The notes beneath the pieces were generated by a model. That model saw nothing but the letters and a program-made list of their open reading frames with translations, made no database searches and was not told where the DNA came from. Shown in pieces: positions 53,647 to 63,019 of a stretch of DNA of 64,000 nt. Within the stretch, counting starts at the first letter, position 1. Each line of letters starts with the position of its first letter. The stretch lies in NCBI GenBank assembly GCA_024279135.1, contig JAJRRU010000039.1, positions 124,001 to 188,000 of the forward strand. The letters run 5' to 3'. Source of the stretch: Alphaproteobacteria bacterium (GTDB lineage Bacteria; Pseudomonadota; Alphaproteobacteria; Rhodospirillales; Casp-alpha2). The translations under genes were made by a program, and so were the position numbers.

Positions 53647-54255
53647 TTATGCGGGCGCCTTCGGCTCGCTGGCCATGGCCGACGGGCGGGCAGAAAAATT
53701 TACATACCAGTCGGCCAGTGCCGGTCGGTCGGTGCGCCAATCGCCATCCCCGGATAACCGGAAATCGAACCAGCCCAATGCCACGCAAAATGTAATCTGC
53801 ACCAGATCAATCGGCTTGCTGAACGAACCCACGGCGGCGTCCATGGCGTCCAGGGCTTGATTAAAGGCCAGGTTCTGACGTTCAACCCAGGTGGCCGAAC
53901 GTTCATCTTCTGGACGCTTGGATTCCATAAATCGCAGTATACCTGCATCCATTGCCCCGTCAGCCAGGGCCTGTAATTGTAAGGCAGTCCACCGTTTTGC
54001 TCCACTTTGCGGTATCATTTTCTCACCACTATGCAGTGAGTCGAGATATTCACAGATCACCGCTGAGTCAAACAGCACTTGCCCATCATCCAGCTCAAGA
54101 GCAGGAATTTTACCAAGTGGGTTGGCTTTTGCCACGTCTCCCGCCGGTCCGGCCATGACCTGCAGGGTTGATATTTTATCATCGAGTCCCGTTTCCAGGG
54201 CCATCATGGTGACCTTGCGAACATACGGTGATGTGGGTGAATAGTATAATTTCAT
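53647..54255 (-). CDS. Glutathione S-transferase family protein
   Basis: 202 residues from ATG 54255 (MKLYYSPTSPYVRKVTMMA). The N-terminal SPYVRKV loop binds glutathione, and LGKIPALELDDGQVLFDSAVI is the cis-Pro/SNAIL region. The length is typical. AGGAGC lies seven bases before the ATG. It is convergent with phaB by a few bases. The gene resembles the beta/theta-type bacterial GSTs and is not related by operon to the other GST at 26640. Confidence 0.92.
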   Translation of the reverse strand: MKLYYSPTSPYVRKVTMMALETGLDDKISTLQVMAGPAGDVAKANPLGKIPALELDDGQVLFDSAVICEYLDSLHSGEKMIPQSGAKRWTALQLQALADGAMDAGILRFMESKRPEDERSATWVERQNLAFNQALDAMDAAVGSFSKPIDLVQITFCVALGWFDFRLSGDGDWRTDRPALADWYVNFSARPSAMASEPKAPA

Positions 54256-54311
54256 GCCATAGCTCCTTTTCTTTGAGATCAATCTATCATTGCTAGAACC
54301 ATACCACCATG

Positions 54312-54326
54312 TGTTATGATGAATTT
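54312..54326 (+). promoter_or_regulatory. Extended -10 element placed for a leaderless methyltransferase transcript
   Basis: TGT-TATGAT (54312-54320) resembles an extended -10 and ends exactly six bases before the ATG at 54327, the same geometry as at queA. No Shine-Dalgarno is seen. Leaderless use is inferred. Confidence 0.4.
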
Positions 54327-55103
54327 ATGTGGACAGATATTATTGATATCAGAGATTTTTATAACAGCCCCCTGGGTAAAATAGCGCGGCGTATGATCCG
54401 CCGTCGGCTGCGCGATTTCTGGCCCAATGTGAGTGGGATGCGCGTGCTCGGTTTGGGTTTCGCGACACCGTACCTGCGCTCTTTCAAAGACGAGGCCGAA
54501 CGTGTTATCGCCGCCATGCCCGCCGGTCAGGGCGTATTACACTGGCCGGAAGAAACCGCCAGCCTGACGGTGCTGACCGATGAAATGGAGTTGCCCTTCG
54601 ATGATTTAAGCATGGACAGGGTGCTGCTGGTTCATGCCCTTGAAAGTGCCGAACCCGCCCGACCCTTGTTGCGTGAAATCTGGCGGGTCCTGTCGGGCAG
54701 CGGAAAACTGGTGATTATCACACCCAACAGACGAGGTCTGTGGGCACGATTCGAACACACACCATTCGGCAACGGGCGGCCTTATTCCAAGAACCAGCTC
54801 ACCACAATACTGCGCGATACCATGTTTATCCCGGTCGCCACCCAGTCAGCCCTGTTCGTCCCGCCCTTAAGGTCCGCCATGGTGCAATCGTCCTGTGCGG
54901 CATGGGAAAAAATTGGCGCCAGTATTTTCCCCTATTTTGGTGGCGTCATGATGATCGAGGCGGAAAAACAGATCTATGCCGGACAAAGCGAGGCAAAAGT
55001 CCTGCAAAAACGATACGTCATTACCACCCAGGGCACACCATGGGGCAATTCGCGCAATGGACCGCGTTCGGTGGTAAAACGTCAAGTTGATCATCTACCC
55101 TGA
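54327..55103 (+). CDS. Class I SAM-dependent methyltransferase
   Basis: 258 residues. The SAM site is about residues 35-60 (GMRVLGLGFATPYLRSF, a modified motif I), with LLVHALESAEPARPLLREIW and LSGSGKLVIITPNRRGLWAR later, as in methyltransferase type 11 proteins. The target is unknown; many alphaproteobacterial members sit beside glyoxalase genes, which are not seen here. It is divergent from the GST and precedes chorismate mutase. The start ATG 54327 has a -10-like box instead of a ribosome-binding site. Confidence 0.87.
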   Translation: MWTDIIDIRDFYNSPLGKIARRMIRRRLRDFWPNVSGMRVLGLGFATPYLRSFKDEAERVIAAMPAGQGVLHWPEETASLTVLTDEMELPFDDLSMDRVLLVHALESAEPARPLLREIWRVLSGSGKLVIITPNRRGLWARFEHTPFGNGRPYSKNQLTTILRDTMFIPVATQSALFVPPLRSAMVQSSCAAWEKIGASIFPYFGGVMMIEAEKQIYAGQSEAKVLQKRYVITTQGTPWGNSRNGPRSVVKRQVDHLP

Positions 55104-55222
55104 ATCCTTCATTTACCCTTTTTTCATGAGGTTTTCTTTGATTTGTTCCTCCGGTCCTATTAAGACCATGGGGCACCTAAAATAACCCCTGCAATAATCC
55201 CATCAATAACCCGGGTTTGAAC

Positions 55223-56089
55223 ATGACTGAGAAACGACCAACACTGGAAGATCTTCGCCGCGAAATCGATCGGATCGATGTGCAACTGCATGATCTGATT
55301 ATTGAACGCACCCTGGTGGTTGATGCAGTTCGCCTGGTCAAAGCCAAAGAGCGGGTGAAAATTCGCCCCGGTCGCGAAGCCGAGATGCTGTACCATCTAT
55401 CAGCCACACACACCGGCAAGTTTCCCAAACAGTCATTGCTCCGAATTTGGCGCGAGTTGATTTCCGGCACCCTGACCATCGAAGGGCCGTTTTGTGTTGC
55501 CGTACAGACACCCGGTCAGAATACAGGCTACATCGATCTGGCTCGCGACCATTATGGTGGTTATACAACCATAAACCGCTTTGAACGATCGGCCGATGTG
55601 ATCGACGCCGTGACAACAGATCAGGCTGCTATTGGCATATTGCCCTTCCCCGCCGATGGCATGGCCGATCCATGGTGGATTAAATTACCCAAAGGCAAGC
55701 CTGGTCAGGACACAATCAGGATCATCGCCAGGTTGCCTTTTTTCGGTCGCAGCAGTGCGCCCGGGGCCGATCTGGATGCGGTGGTTATATCCTACGCCGT
55801 ACCTCTCATGGCTGGGCGCGATATCAGCCTGTTCAGAATTGAGACAACAACCATGCCGACGAGGCAAGAACTTGACACTGCCTTCAGGCAGTGCGGCCTG
55901 AATATTTATTCAACCACATCATGCCAGGATCAATGCAGCGTTTTGATCGAGGTCGATGGGTTTACTGATGGCACAACACTCCACCTGCCCGAAGCGTTTC
56001 AAAATGTGTGCTGGCTGGGGTCTTATTCGGCTCCCATGGGTGATGACGAATTGTTTGACCAGATATCCCAACCGGCGGACCTGCCATGA
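55223..56089 (+). CDS. Chorismate mutase (AroQ type) with long C-terminal domain
   Basis: 288 residues. The first ~90 form an AroQ helix bundle (LRREIDRIDVQLHDLIIERT and VDAVRLVKAKERVKIRPGRE); chorismate mutase converts chorismate to prephenate. The next ~195 residues hold sequence suggesting a prephenate dehydratase-like periplasmic-binding fold, but the TIRFxxx-type active-site motif is not evident, so dehydratase activity is uncertain. ATG 55223 is chosen over TTG 55217. The stop overlaps the hisC start by four bases (ATGA). Confidence 0.85.
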   Translation: MTEKRPTLEDLRREIDRIDVQLHDLIIERTLVVDAVRLVKAKERVKIRPGREAEMLYHLSATHTGKFPKQSLLRIWRELISGTLTIEGPFCVAVQTPGQNTGYIDLARDHYGGYTTINRFERSADVIDAVTTDQAAIGILPFPADGMADPWWIKLPKGKPGQDTIRIIARLPFFGRSSAPGADLDAVVISYAVPLMAGRDISLFRIETTTMPTRQELDTAFRQCGLNIYSTTSCQDQCSVLIEVDGFTDGTTLHLPEAFQNVCWLGSYSAPMGDDELFDQISQPADLP

Positions 56090-57186
56090 GCACGCCAGGC
56101 CCCGAGCCGCGACCCGGCATCATGGACATCGCCCCCTACAAAGGCGGGCAGTCACAAATCGAAGGCGGGAACAGGATCATCAAACTGTCGTCCAACGAAG
56201 CGCCATCGCTCAGCCCGAAGGCTGCGGCAGTCAGCCAGGCCGTCTCAGCATCCCATAACCGATATCCCGATGGCGAAGCAACCGCCCTGCGCGAGGCACT
56301 CGCGTTACACAACACCATTGATATGGAGCGTATTGTCTGTGGTGCCGGTTCTGACGAGCTGATATCCTTGTTGTGCAATGCCTACGCCGGTCCCGGTGAT
56401 GAAGTACTCTATACCGAACACGGGTTTCTGATGTATGCCATCAGTGCCAAGGCCGTCGGTGCAACACCCGTTGCGGCACCGGAGAAAGACCTGCACACGG
56501 ATGTGGACGCCCTGCTGGCCTGTGTGAGCGAGCACACCAAACTTGTTTTCATCGCTAACCCTAACAATCCCACCGGCACCCTCATCGCCCAGTCAGAGGT
56601 CGAACGTCTGTGGCAGGGTCTGCCCAAAAGCGTCATTCTGGTACTCGATGCGGCCTACGCCGAATTTGTCGATGACGACGATTATGACCCTGGACAGGGG
56701 CTGGTGGAGCGCTCCGTGAATGTTGTCATGTTGCGCACATTTTCTAAAATCTATGGCCTCGGTGGTTTGCGCCTAGGTTGGGGCTACGCGCCACCGGCTA
56801 TCACCGATGTGCTTAACCGGGTTCGCGGCCCGTTCAATGTGAGCAGCACGGCCCAGGCCGTGGGGCTGGCCGCCCTGCTCGATACGGATTTCACCGAACA
56901 GGAACGGCGACGCACCATTGAGCTGCGGCAATGGACAACGCAACAACTACACGATCTGGGCATAACCACCACCCAGAGTGTGGGGAATTTCGTCCTCATG
57001 CGGTTTCCAAAAAGCAGCAACCGTACGGTCATTGAATGCGATGCTTTCTTGAAATCCCAAGGCATCATCATCCGTCTCGTGGCCGGGTATGGCCTGGCGG
57101 ACTGGTTGCGGGTATCCATTGGCACAAATGAAGAAATGCAGGCCTTTATAAACTCCATTAAAGACTTTCTCGCGAAGGCGGATTAG
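56086..57186 (+). CDS. hisC: Histidinol-phosphate/aromatic aminotransferase (HisC family)
   Basis: 366 residues, PLP fold type I. The PLP lysine lies in LRTFSKIYGLGGLRLGW, with ANPNNPTGT, RYPDGEATALREAL and a cofactor Asp in ILVLDAAYAEF. In alphaproteobacteria HisC serves both histidine synthesis and transamination of aromatic keto acids, which fits its place between chorismate mutase and tyrA. It overlaps chorismate mutase by four bases and precedes tyrA by six. Confidence 0.93.
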   Translation: MSTPGPEPRPGIMDIAPYKGGQSQIEGGNRIIKLSSNEAPSLSPKAAAVSQAVSASHNRYPDGEATALREALALHNTIDMERIVCGAGSDELISLLCNAYAGPGDEVLYTEHGFLMYAISAKAVGATPVAAPEKDLHTDVDALLACVSEHTKLVFIANPNNPTGTLIAQSEVERLWQGLPKSVILVLDAAYAEFVDDDDYDPGQGLVERSVNVVMLRTFSKIYGLGGLRLGWGYAPPAITDVLNRVRGPFNVSSTAQAVGLAALLDTDFTEQERRRTIELRQWTTQQLHDLGITTTQSVGNFVLMRFPKSSNRTVIECDAFLKSQGIIIRLVAGYGLADWLRVSIGTNEEMQAFINSIKDFLAKAD

Positions 57187-57191
57187 AGATC

Positions 57192-58106
57192 ATGAGCACC
57201 ACACCAAAACCATTTTTTGAACGGGTCTGCTTTATCGGTTTCGGCTTGCTCGGCTCCTCGCTGGCCCAGGTCATGCGCCGCGATGGCTTATGCGACCATA
57301 TCTGCGTTAATGCGCGCTCGCAAGAAACCCTGGACAAGGCCCTTGAACTTGGCTTGTGCGACAGCACACAACTTGATCCGGGGCAGGCCGTCGAGGGCGC
57401 AGATTTGATCATGATCTGTTCGCCACTGGGCAGCTTTGGTGCCGTTGCACGGGCTATCGGGCCACACCTCAAACCCGGTGCTATCGTCAGCGATGTGGGT
57501 TCGGCAAAAAAATGTGTGTACCGAGAAATCGCGCCACACCTGCCGGACGGGGTGCATTTGATCCCCGGTCACCCGGTTGCCGGAACAGAAAATTCCGGCC
57601 CTGAATCCGGTTTCGCTGAATTGTTCATGGATCGTTACTGTATCCTGACCCCCGACGAGAATACCGACCCCCAAGCCCTGCAACAGATACAGTCCCTGTG
57701 GCAGGCTGCCGGAATGAACGTCGAGATCATGAACGTGGATCATCACGATCAGGTTCTGGCGATTACCTCTCACCTGCCCCATCTGATCGCTTATTCCATC
57801 GTCGATACCGCGACCCAACTTGGCGATGAGATGCAAAAAGAAATTTTCCGCTACTCGGCCAGTGGCTTTCGTGACTTTACCAGAATTGCCGCCTCGGACC
57901 CGGTCATGTGGCGTGATATATTTCTGGAAAACCGGGACGCGGTGCTCGATATCCTGGGCCGTTTTGACGAAGACCTGACCACTTTGAAACGGGCTGTCCG
58001 TCAAGGTGATGGCGAGACATTGCATAAAGTGTTCACCCGGACCCGTGCCGTACGTCGCGGCATTATCGATGCCAATCAACACGTCCCGGAAGACCAGAAG
58101 GTCTAG
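57192..58106 (+). CDS. tyrA: Prephenate / arogenate dehydrogenase
   Basis: 304 residues. An N-terminal Rossmann fold starts FIGFGLLGSSLAQVMRR, and the catalytic HPVAGTENSG and SHLPHLIAYSIVDTA blocks are typical of TyrA. It oxidises prephenate or arogenate to 4-hydroxyphenylpyruvate or tyrosine. No ACT domain is visible, so feedback control may differ from that of the E. coli fusion. It follows hisC by six bases and ends the operon. Confidence 0.93.
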   Translation: MSTTPKPFFERVCFIGFGLLGSSLAQVMRRDGLCDHICVNARSQETLDKALELGLCDSTQLDPGQAVEGADLIMICSPLGSFGAVARAIGPHLKPGAIVSDVGSAKKCVYREIAPHLPDGVHLIPGHPVAGTENSGPESGFAELFMDRYCILTPDENTDPQALQQIQSLWQAAGMNVEIMNVDHHDQVLAITSHLPHLIAYSIVDTATQLGDEMQKEIFRYSASGFRDFTRIAASDPVMWRDIFLENRDAVLDILGRFDEDLTTLKRAVRQGDGETLHKVFTRTRAVRRGIIDANQHVPEDQKV

Positions 58107-58112
58107 CAGGGT

Positions 58113-59141
58113 TTATGGCCAGATAACGGGTGGTATTTTTCCCAGCACAAACGGACCGGCCCGCACGGTTCGTTGCTGAAGGGTCACTGCGAGATCCAGG
58201 CTCGGTTCACCAGTCGCCGGATCGGCAGTACTCAGTGCCCCCACAACCACGCGGGCGGCCAGGGCTTCCGGGCCACCGAGGATGCCCCTGTCCTGCATGA
58301 CGGTAATGATAGAATCATAGCCCTGTAATCGCGTGGTCAGTGAAGCGATTGGCTGTAATTCTCCGTCCAGGGCCAGGGTGCCTTCCATTCTCAGGTCTAT
58401 GCCAGCGTATCCAAGATTGATATACCGCAATTCAATCACCCCGCCCAGATTACGCCACCGGGCAAGCTCATCACCTGTCAGGCTTGCGGGAACTTGTCCG
58501 ACCAGTTCGGCGCGGGCGGACAACCGGGCAATATCTGAACCAAACGGGGATTGCGATAAACCGGTGATTTCCATGCCCTGTAACCTAAGCTCCAGTGCAT
58601 CATTGCGGGGGGCTCTTTTTTTCAGGGTAATCTGACCTGAATCCAGTCCGCCCAGGCGCTGTTGCCGGTCGGAAACATCCACGTTGGTCAACTGTATGCT
58701 GATCGCTTTAAAGGCGAGCCCGTCCACCGCTATGCGGGCTTTGAGAGACTTAGCATTTAAAGCAAAGGTGCGTTGCCGGTCCCGCCAGGTCAGATCGAAC
58801 CTGTGGGTTCCTGTACTGGACACATCAAACTCTGACCAGTCCCAAAACCTGCCATGGACCTTTAAATCATCCGCCGACCAGCGCCACTGGGTCGGAGCGG
58901 TAACCACAATACCGCGGATATCTACATCCAGAGAAAAGGGATATCCCGATACATCGAAGCTGTTCCAGTTTATGTAGAATCCGGCCTCTTGTTGTTGAAC
59001 AACCCACATGGTGGATCGGTCATAAATCTGGCCTGCTACGATCATCCAATAGCCCGACCACACCACCACAGCCACACTAAAGGATGCAACAATCCAGCGC
59101 AAATGACGATACGACAACAATTTTCCCGGTTGTATATTCAT
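58113..59141 (-). CDS. DUF2125 family exported or membrane-anchored protein
   Basis: 342 residues from ATG 59141 (MNIQPGKLL); GGAA lies just upstream. One N-terminal membrane helix (about 14-33) anchors it, and the rest, with repeats of beta-like strands, matches the alphaproteobacterial DUF2125 group, ending GPFVLGKIPPVIWP. Function is unknown; it is presumed to face the periplasm. It is convergent with tyrA by seven bases and divergent from ppx. Confidence 0.82.
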   Translation of the reverse strand: MNIQPGKLLSYRHLRWIVASFSVAVVVWSGYWMIVAGQIYDRSTMWVVQQQEAGFYINWNSFDVSGYPFSLDVDIRGIVVTAPTQWRWSADDLKVHGRFWDWSEFDVSSTGTHRFDLTWRDRQRTFALNAKSLKARIAVDGLAFKAISIQLTNVDVSDRQQRLGGLDSGQITLKKRAPRNDALELRLQGMEITGLSQSPFGSDIARLSARAELVGQVPASLTGDELARWRNLGGVIELRYINLGYAGIDLRMEGTLALDGELQPIASLTTRLQGYDSIITVMQDRGILGGPEALAARVVVGALSTADPATGEPSLDLAVTLQQRTVRAGPFVLGKIPPVIWP

Positions 59142-59191
59142 GAATTCCGCGAAATAATAAATATCACAACACACTAAAACAGGCACGCCGC

Positions 59192-60679
59192 ATGAGCAAG
59201 ACGAGCAGCCCAGAACACGATAACAGCCAGCGAATAGGCATTATCGATATCGGCTCCAATTCGGTCCGTCTGGTCGTCTATGTCTCGCCCATGCGCATAC
59301 CCGTACCGGTTTTCAATGAAAAAATACAATGCCAGCTGGGTCGTGGCATGACGGAAACCGGACGACTTAGCCCGCCTGGCATAACAATGGCTATGGATAC
59401 TATCAAGTGGTTCGCGCGACTTGCCACAGCCATGGGCGTCAACCAGTTGGACCTGGTCGCAACGTCCGCCGTACGCGAAGCCGCAGACGGTCGTGATTTT
59501 GTCGCCCGTGTCAAATCTGAAACCGGCCATACCATCCACGTCCTCAGCGGTGATGAAGAAGCTCTGGCGGCGGCCCACGGGGTCACCATCGGTGTGCCCG
59601 ATGCCGATGGTATCCTGGGTGATCTGGGCGGTGGTAGTCTGGACCTGGTTGAACTGGATAATGGCAACATCGTTAATCAGGGAACCTTGCTGCTGGGCCA
59701 CCTGCGCCTGATGGAAGACAGCGCAGGGTCCGTGCTGGCAGCCCTGAACATTGCCGCAGAACGGCTGGAAGAAATATCCTGGCTTTCCAACATAACAGGC
59801 CGCAACCTCTATGTGGTTGGCGGCACCATGCGTGCCATCGCCCGGATTTTTATTGAACAAACCGGATACCCGCTGCACGTTATTGATAATTATACAATTT
59901 CCACCCCGGATGCCTTACGGCTGATCCACATGATTGCCGGGGCTGGCCCCCAGACCTTGATGCGGTTTCCAGGCATCACCAAAAAACATGTTGAGACATT
60001 ACCTTTTGCCGCCACAGTGCTTGGGGCTTTGCTCGACAAGGCAAGCCCCGAGAAGTTGATTTTTTCAGGTTTCAGTATGCGCGAAGGTTACCTGTTGAAG
60101 AATATACCGGCGGCAAACCGTAAACAGGACCCTCTGGTCAATGGCTGTCTGTCGCTGGCCAATCGGACCAGCCGATTCGCCATTAATGAACAGGAACTGA
60201 CACGCTGGATGGATGGATTGTTCATCGGCGAAAGCCCATTGCATAAACGGCTGCGCTACGCCACGTGCCTGATCAGTGATCTTGGTTGGGCCGAACACCC
60301 CGATTATCGTGCCGAACATTCGTTTTACCGGGTCCTGAGACTTCCTTTTGCAGGTCTCAACCACCCCGAACGAGTATTTTTGGCGGTCAGTGTTTTTGTC
60401 CGTTACGACGGCGACCCGGATTCGATTTTCATCGCTCCTTTGCGTAACCTGCTCGATGATCAAAGCTTCATCCAGGCAACCCGTTTGGGCCTTGTGCTGC
60501 GCCTGGCCTATACCCTGTCGGGTGGCGCGCCAGGATTGCTCGAAGGCTCCTCCACAAGGATTGAAAACGGGCGGTTAAAACTTACCCTCGCACCCCTGCA
60601 TGGTCCCCATTCCAGCGAGCTCATCGAACGTAGAATACAGGCGGTTGCCGACAGTTTCGGATTGGAAATAGCGTCCTGA
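59192..60679 (+). CDS. ppx: Exopolyphosphatase / guanosine pentaphosphate phosphohydrolase
   Basis: 495 residues of the ASKHA-fold Ppx/GppA family. Motifs are IDIGSNSVRLVVY (residues about 18-30), GLGGGSLDLV-like DLGGGSLDLVEL and VVGGTMRAIARI. It removes phosphate from the ends of polyphosphate, or from pppGpp. A 14-bp gap and convergent orientation separate it from ppk1, the enzyme that makes its substrate. Confidence 0.93.
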   Translation: MSKTSSPEHDNSQRIGIIDIGSNSVRLVVYVSPMRIPVPVFNEKIQCQLGRGMTETGRLSPPGITMAMDTIKWFARLATAMGVNQLDLVATSAVREAADGRDFVARVKSETGHTIHVLSGDEEALAAAHGVTIGVPDADGILGDLGGGSLDLVELDNGNIVNQGTLLLGHLRLMEDSAGSVLAALNIAAERLEEISWLSNITGRNLYVVGGTMRAIARIFIEQTGYPLHVIDNYTISTPDALRLIHMIAGAGPQTLMRFPGITKKHVETLPFAATVLGALLDKASPEKLIFSGFSMREGYLLKNIPAANRKQDPLVNGCLSLANRTSRFAINEQELTRWMDGLFIGESPLHKRLRYATCLISDLGWAEHPDYRAEHSFYRVLRLPFAGLNHPERVFLAVSVFVRYDGDPDSIFIAPLRNLLDDQSFIQATRLGLVLRLAYTLSGGAPGLLEGSSTRIENGRLKLTLAPLHGPHSSELIERRIQAVADSFGLEIAS

Positions 60680-60692
60680 GGGTGATTACAGA

Positions 60693-62966
60693 TCAGGCCA
60701 GGGGTATATCATTATGCAAGATGGCTTTGGGCCGGCGTTTTTTCAGACGATTGGCATCCCAGTGTCGTTTATCGGCATGTTCAATAAAAATTGTCTGACA
60801 GGCCTTCTCGGTATGAGTGCCGGAGGGTTGACGTTTTTCGTAAGAACCATCGGACATCATTGACCAACCCGCTACCATATCATTAATCTGGGAATCCATA
60901 ATAAAGCCCAGTTCGGCCTGCCAGTTTTCATCCTCGACAGGGGTTAGAACCTCGACCCGGCTTTGCAGGTTACGCGACATAAGATCGGCAGAACCAATGT
61001 AATATTCAGGCGCACCATTGTTGCCAAAATGATAGATGCGGGTGTGTTCCAAGAACCGTCCGACAATACTGACGACGGTGATATTCTCACTGACACCCCG
61101 CAAGCCGGGGATCAAACAACATGTATCACGGATTACCAGATCGACCTTTACCCCGGCTTGCGAAGCCAGATACAGGGCATGGACAATATCCGGGTCCTGA
61201 AGGGCATTGGTTTTGAGGCGAATGATGCCGTTTTTTTGTTTGGTTTGATGTTCAATCTCGCGCTGAATTTTTTCGATCAGGATATGTTTCATCATTTTTG
61301 GGGCGGCGAGAATTTTTTTGTAATGGCGCGATGGCTTGAACCCAGTGGTCAGATAATTAAACAGTTCTGTCAGATCGGCGCCGATTTGATCATCGCAGAT
61401 GAGCAGCCCCAGATCACCATACAGCCGTGCAGTACCCGAATGATAATTCCCCGTACCGATATGAGCATATCGGCGCAAACCGGAATAATCCCGGCGCACC
61501 ACAAGAATAACCTTGGAGTGTGTTTTAAGGCCGACTACGCCATAATTCACGTGGATACCGGCCTCCTCCAGCCGGGATGCCCACTGAATGTTTGCGGCTT
61601 CATCAAAACGTGCTTTCAGCTCGACCACAACGGAGACTTCCTTGCCGTTATGGGCAGCATCAAGCAGCAACCTGATAATCTGACTTTCTGAAGACGTCCG
61701 GTAAAGGGTCATTTTTATGGCCATGACCTTGGGGTCAACGCTTGCTTCGCGCAGGAACCGTTCAACAGACGTGGCAAAGGATTCATATGGATGATGCAGC
61801 AGGATCGATCCTGCATCGCGGATAATGTGGAAAATATTCCGGTCTTCAATCAGGCGGACGTTATTGATGGGATGGTGGTCCGGGTCATGCAGATAATGGA
61901 CATCAAGCATGGCGATTTCCATGAGTGCGGCCATCCCCAGCATACCAGGTGCACTAAACACATCATTGTCTTCATCGAGACCCAGCTTGTTGGCCAGCAT
62001 ACCCTGGTGCAGCGTGGTGAAATCGTCTTCAACTTCCAGCCGGACGGTGGTTGCAAATTTACGATCCCGTAATTCCGCTTCAATCATTGCCATCAGATCA
62101 TCGGCTTTTTCTTCATCGCTTTCGGTGTTGGCATTGCGGGTAACCCGGAAGATTTCACATTTCAGAACCTCCATACCCGGAAACAGCAAATCCAGATTAC
62201 TGGCCATCACTTGTTCCAGAAGGACAAACTTGTTGTCCGTGCCGACACGCATGAAACGCGACGTATTACCGCCAACAGGAACTTTAATACGGGCTTGAAC
62301 GGTGTCGTCTTCATCAGACAATTGCAATGTGGTCAGAAGATTCAATGACAGGTTTGAAAGGAATGGAAACGGATGAGCAGAATCTATCGCCAGAGGAGTT
62401 ACCAGCGGGAATATATTTTTATAATAATCTTCGCGCAGTGATGCGCGTTCTTCGTCAGTCAGGTCATCATAGTTGGCGATAATAATATCATTTTTGCGCA
62501 TAACCTCAATAATATCGGCCCACACAATTTTTGTCTGTTTATTGAGTTTACGAACGACGACAAGACATTCATTGATCTGTTCTTCGGGTGTCCGGCCATC
62601 TCTGGTCCTGGTATGCAAACCGGCACCGACCTGTTGCTTCAAACCACCGATCCGTTTCATGAAGAACTCGTCCAGATTGGAACACACAATCGCCAGAAAT
62701 TTCAGCCTTTCCAAAATAGGGCTCTCGGAATTATTGGCCTCTTCGAGAACCCGGAAGTTAAACCTCAACCACGTCAGTTCCCGATTGAGATAATATTTTT
62801 CACCTTTCAGGGCTGTGGCTGAAATATTCCGGGTAACGGGTGCTTTACGCTGGCTGGACCTGGTGCGAGCAGACTTGGCCTTATCACCACCACTGGACTT
62901 CCCGGTATTGGGTGCGGTCCGGGATGATGCTGGTTTAGTCTTTGTTTCCTGAGTGGTCTGTTCCAT
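60693..62966 (-). CDS. ppk1: Polyphosphate kinase 1
   Basis: 757 residues, longer than E. coli Ppk (688) because of a basic, Ser/Thr/Lys-rich N-terminal extension of about 50 residues before YYLNRELTWLRFN. The autophosphorylated His483 is in GLKTHSKVIL and HIGTGNYHSGTARLYGD follows. It makes polyphosphate from ATP. ppk2 lies directly upstream on the same strand (54 bp). Confidence 0.95.
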   Translation of the reverse strand: MEQTTQETKTKPASSRTAPNTGKSSGGDKAKSARTRSSQRKAPVTRNISATALKGEKYYLNRELTWLRFNFRVLEEANNSESPILERLKFLAIVCSNLDEFFMKRIGGLKQQVGAGLHTRTRDGRTPEEQINECLVVVRKLNKQTKIVWADIIEVMRKNDIIIANYDDLTDEERASLREDYYKNIFPLVTPLAIDSAHPFPFLSNLSLNLLTTLQLSDEDDTVQARIKVPVGGNTSRFMRVGTDNKFVLLEQVMASNLDLLFPGMEVLKCEIFRVTRNANTESDEEKADDLMAMIEAELRDRKFATTVRLEVEDDFTTLHQGMLANKLGLDEDNDVFSAPGMLGMAALMEIAMLDVHYLHDPDHHPINNVRLIEDRNIFHIIRDAGSILLHHPYESFATSVERFLREASVDPKVMAIKMTLYRTSSESQIIRLLLDAAHNGKEVSVVVELKARFDEAANIQWASRLEEAGIHVNYGVVGLKTHSKVILVVRRDYSGLRRYAHIGTGNYHSGTARLYGDLGLLICDDQIGADLTELFNYLTTGFKPSRHYKKILAAPKMMKHILIEKIQREIEHQTKQKNGIIRLKTNALQDPDIVHALYLASQAGVKVDLVIRDTCCLIPGLRGVSENITVVSIVGRFLEHTRIYHFGNNGAPEYYIGSADLMSRNLQSRVEVLTPVEDENWQAELGFIMDSQINDMVAGWSMMSDGSYEKRQPSGTHTEKACQTIFIEHADKRHWDANRLKKRRPKAILHNDIPLA

Positions 62967-63019
62967 AGTGAACGCCCCCGAACGAATAGAGATATAATTA
63001 CAATATAGGATCAGTACGC

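Noticed and set aside
60963-61691. 242-codon frame antisense to ppk1
   Set aside because: Inside the ppk1 catalytic region; no start signal or protein-like features.
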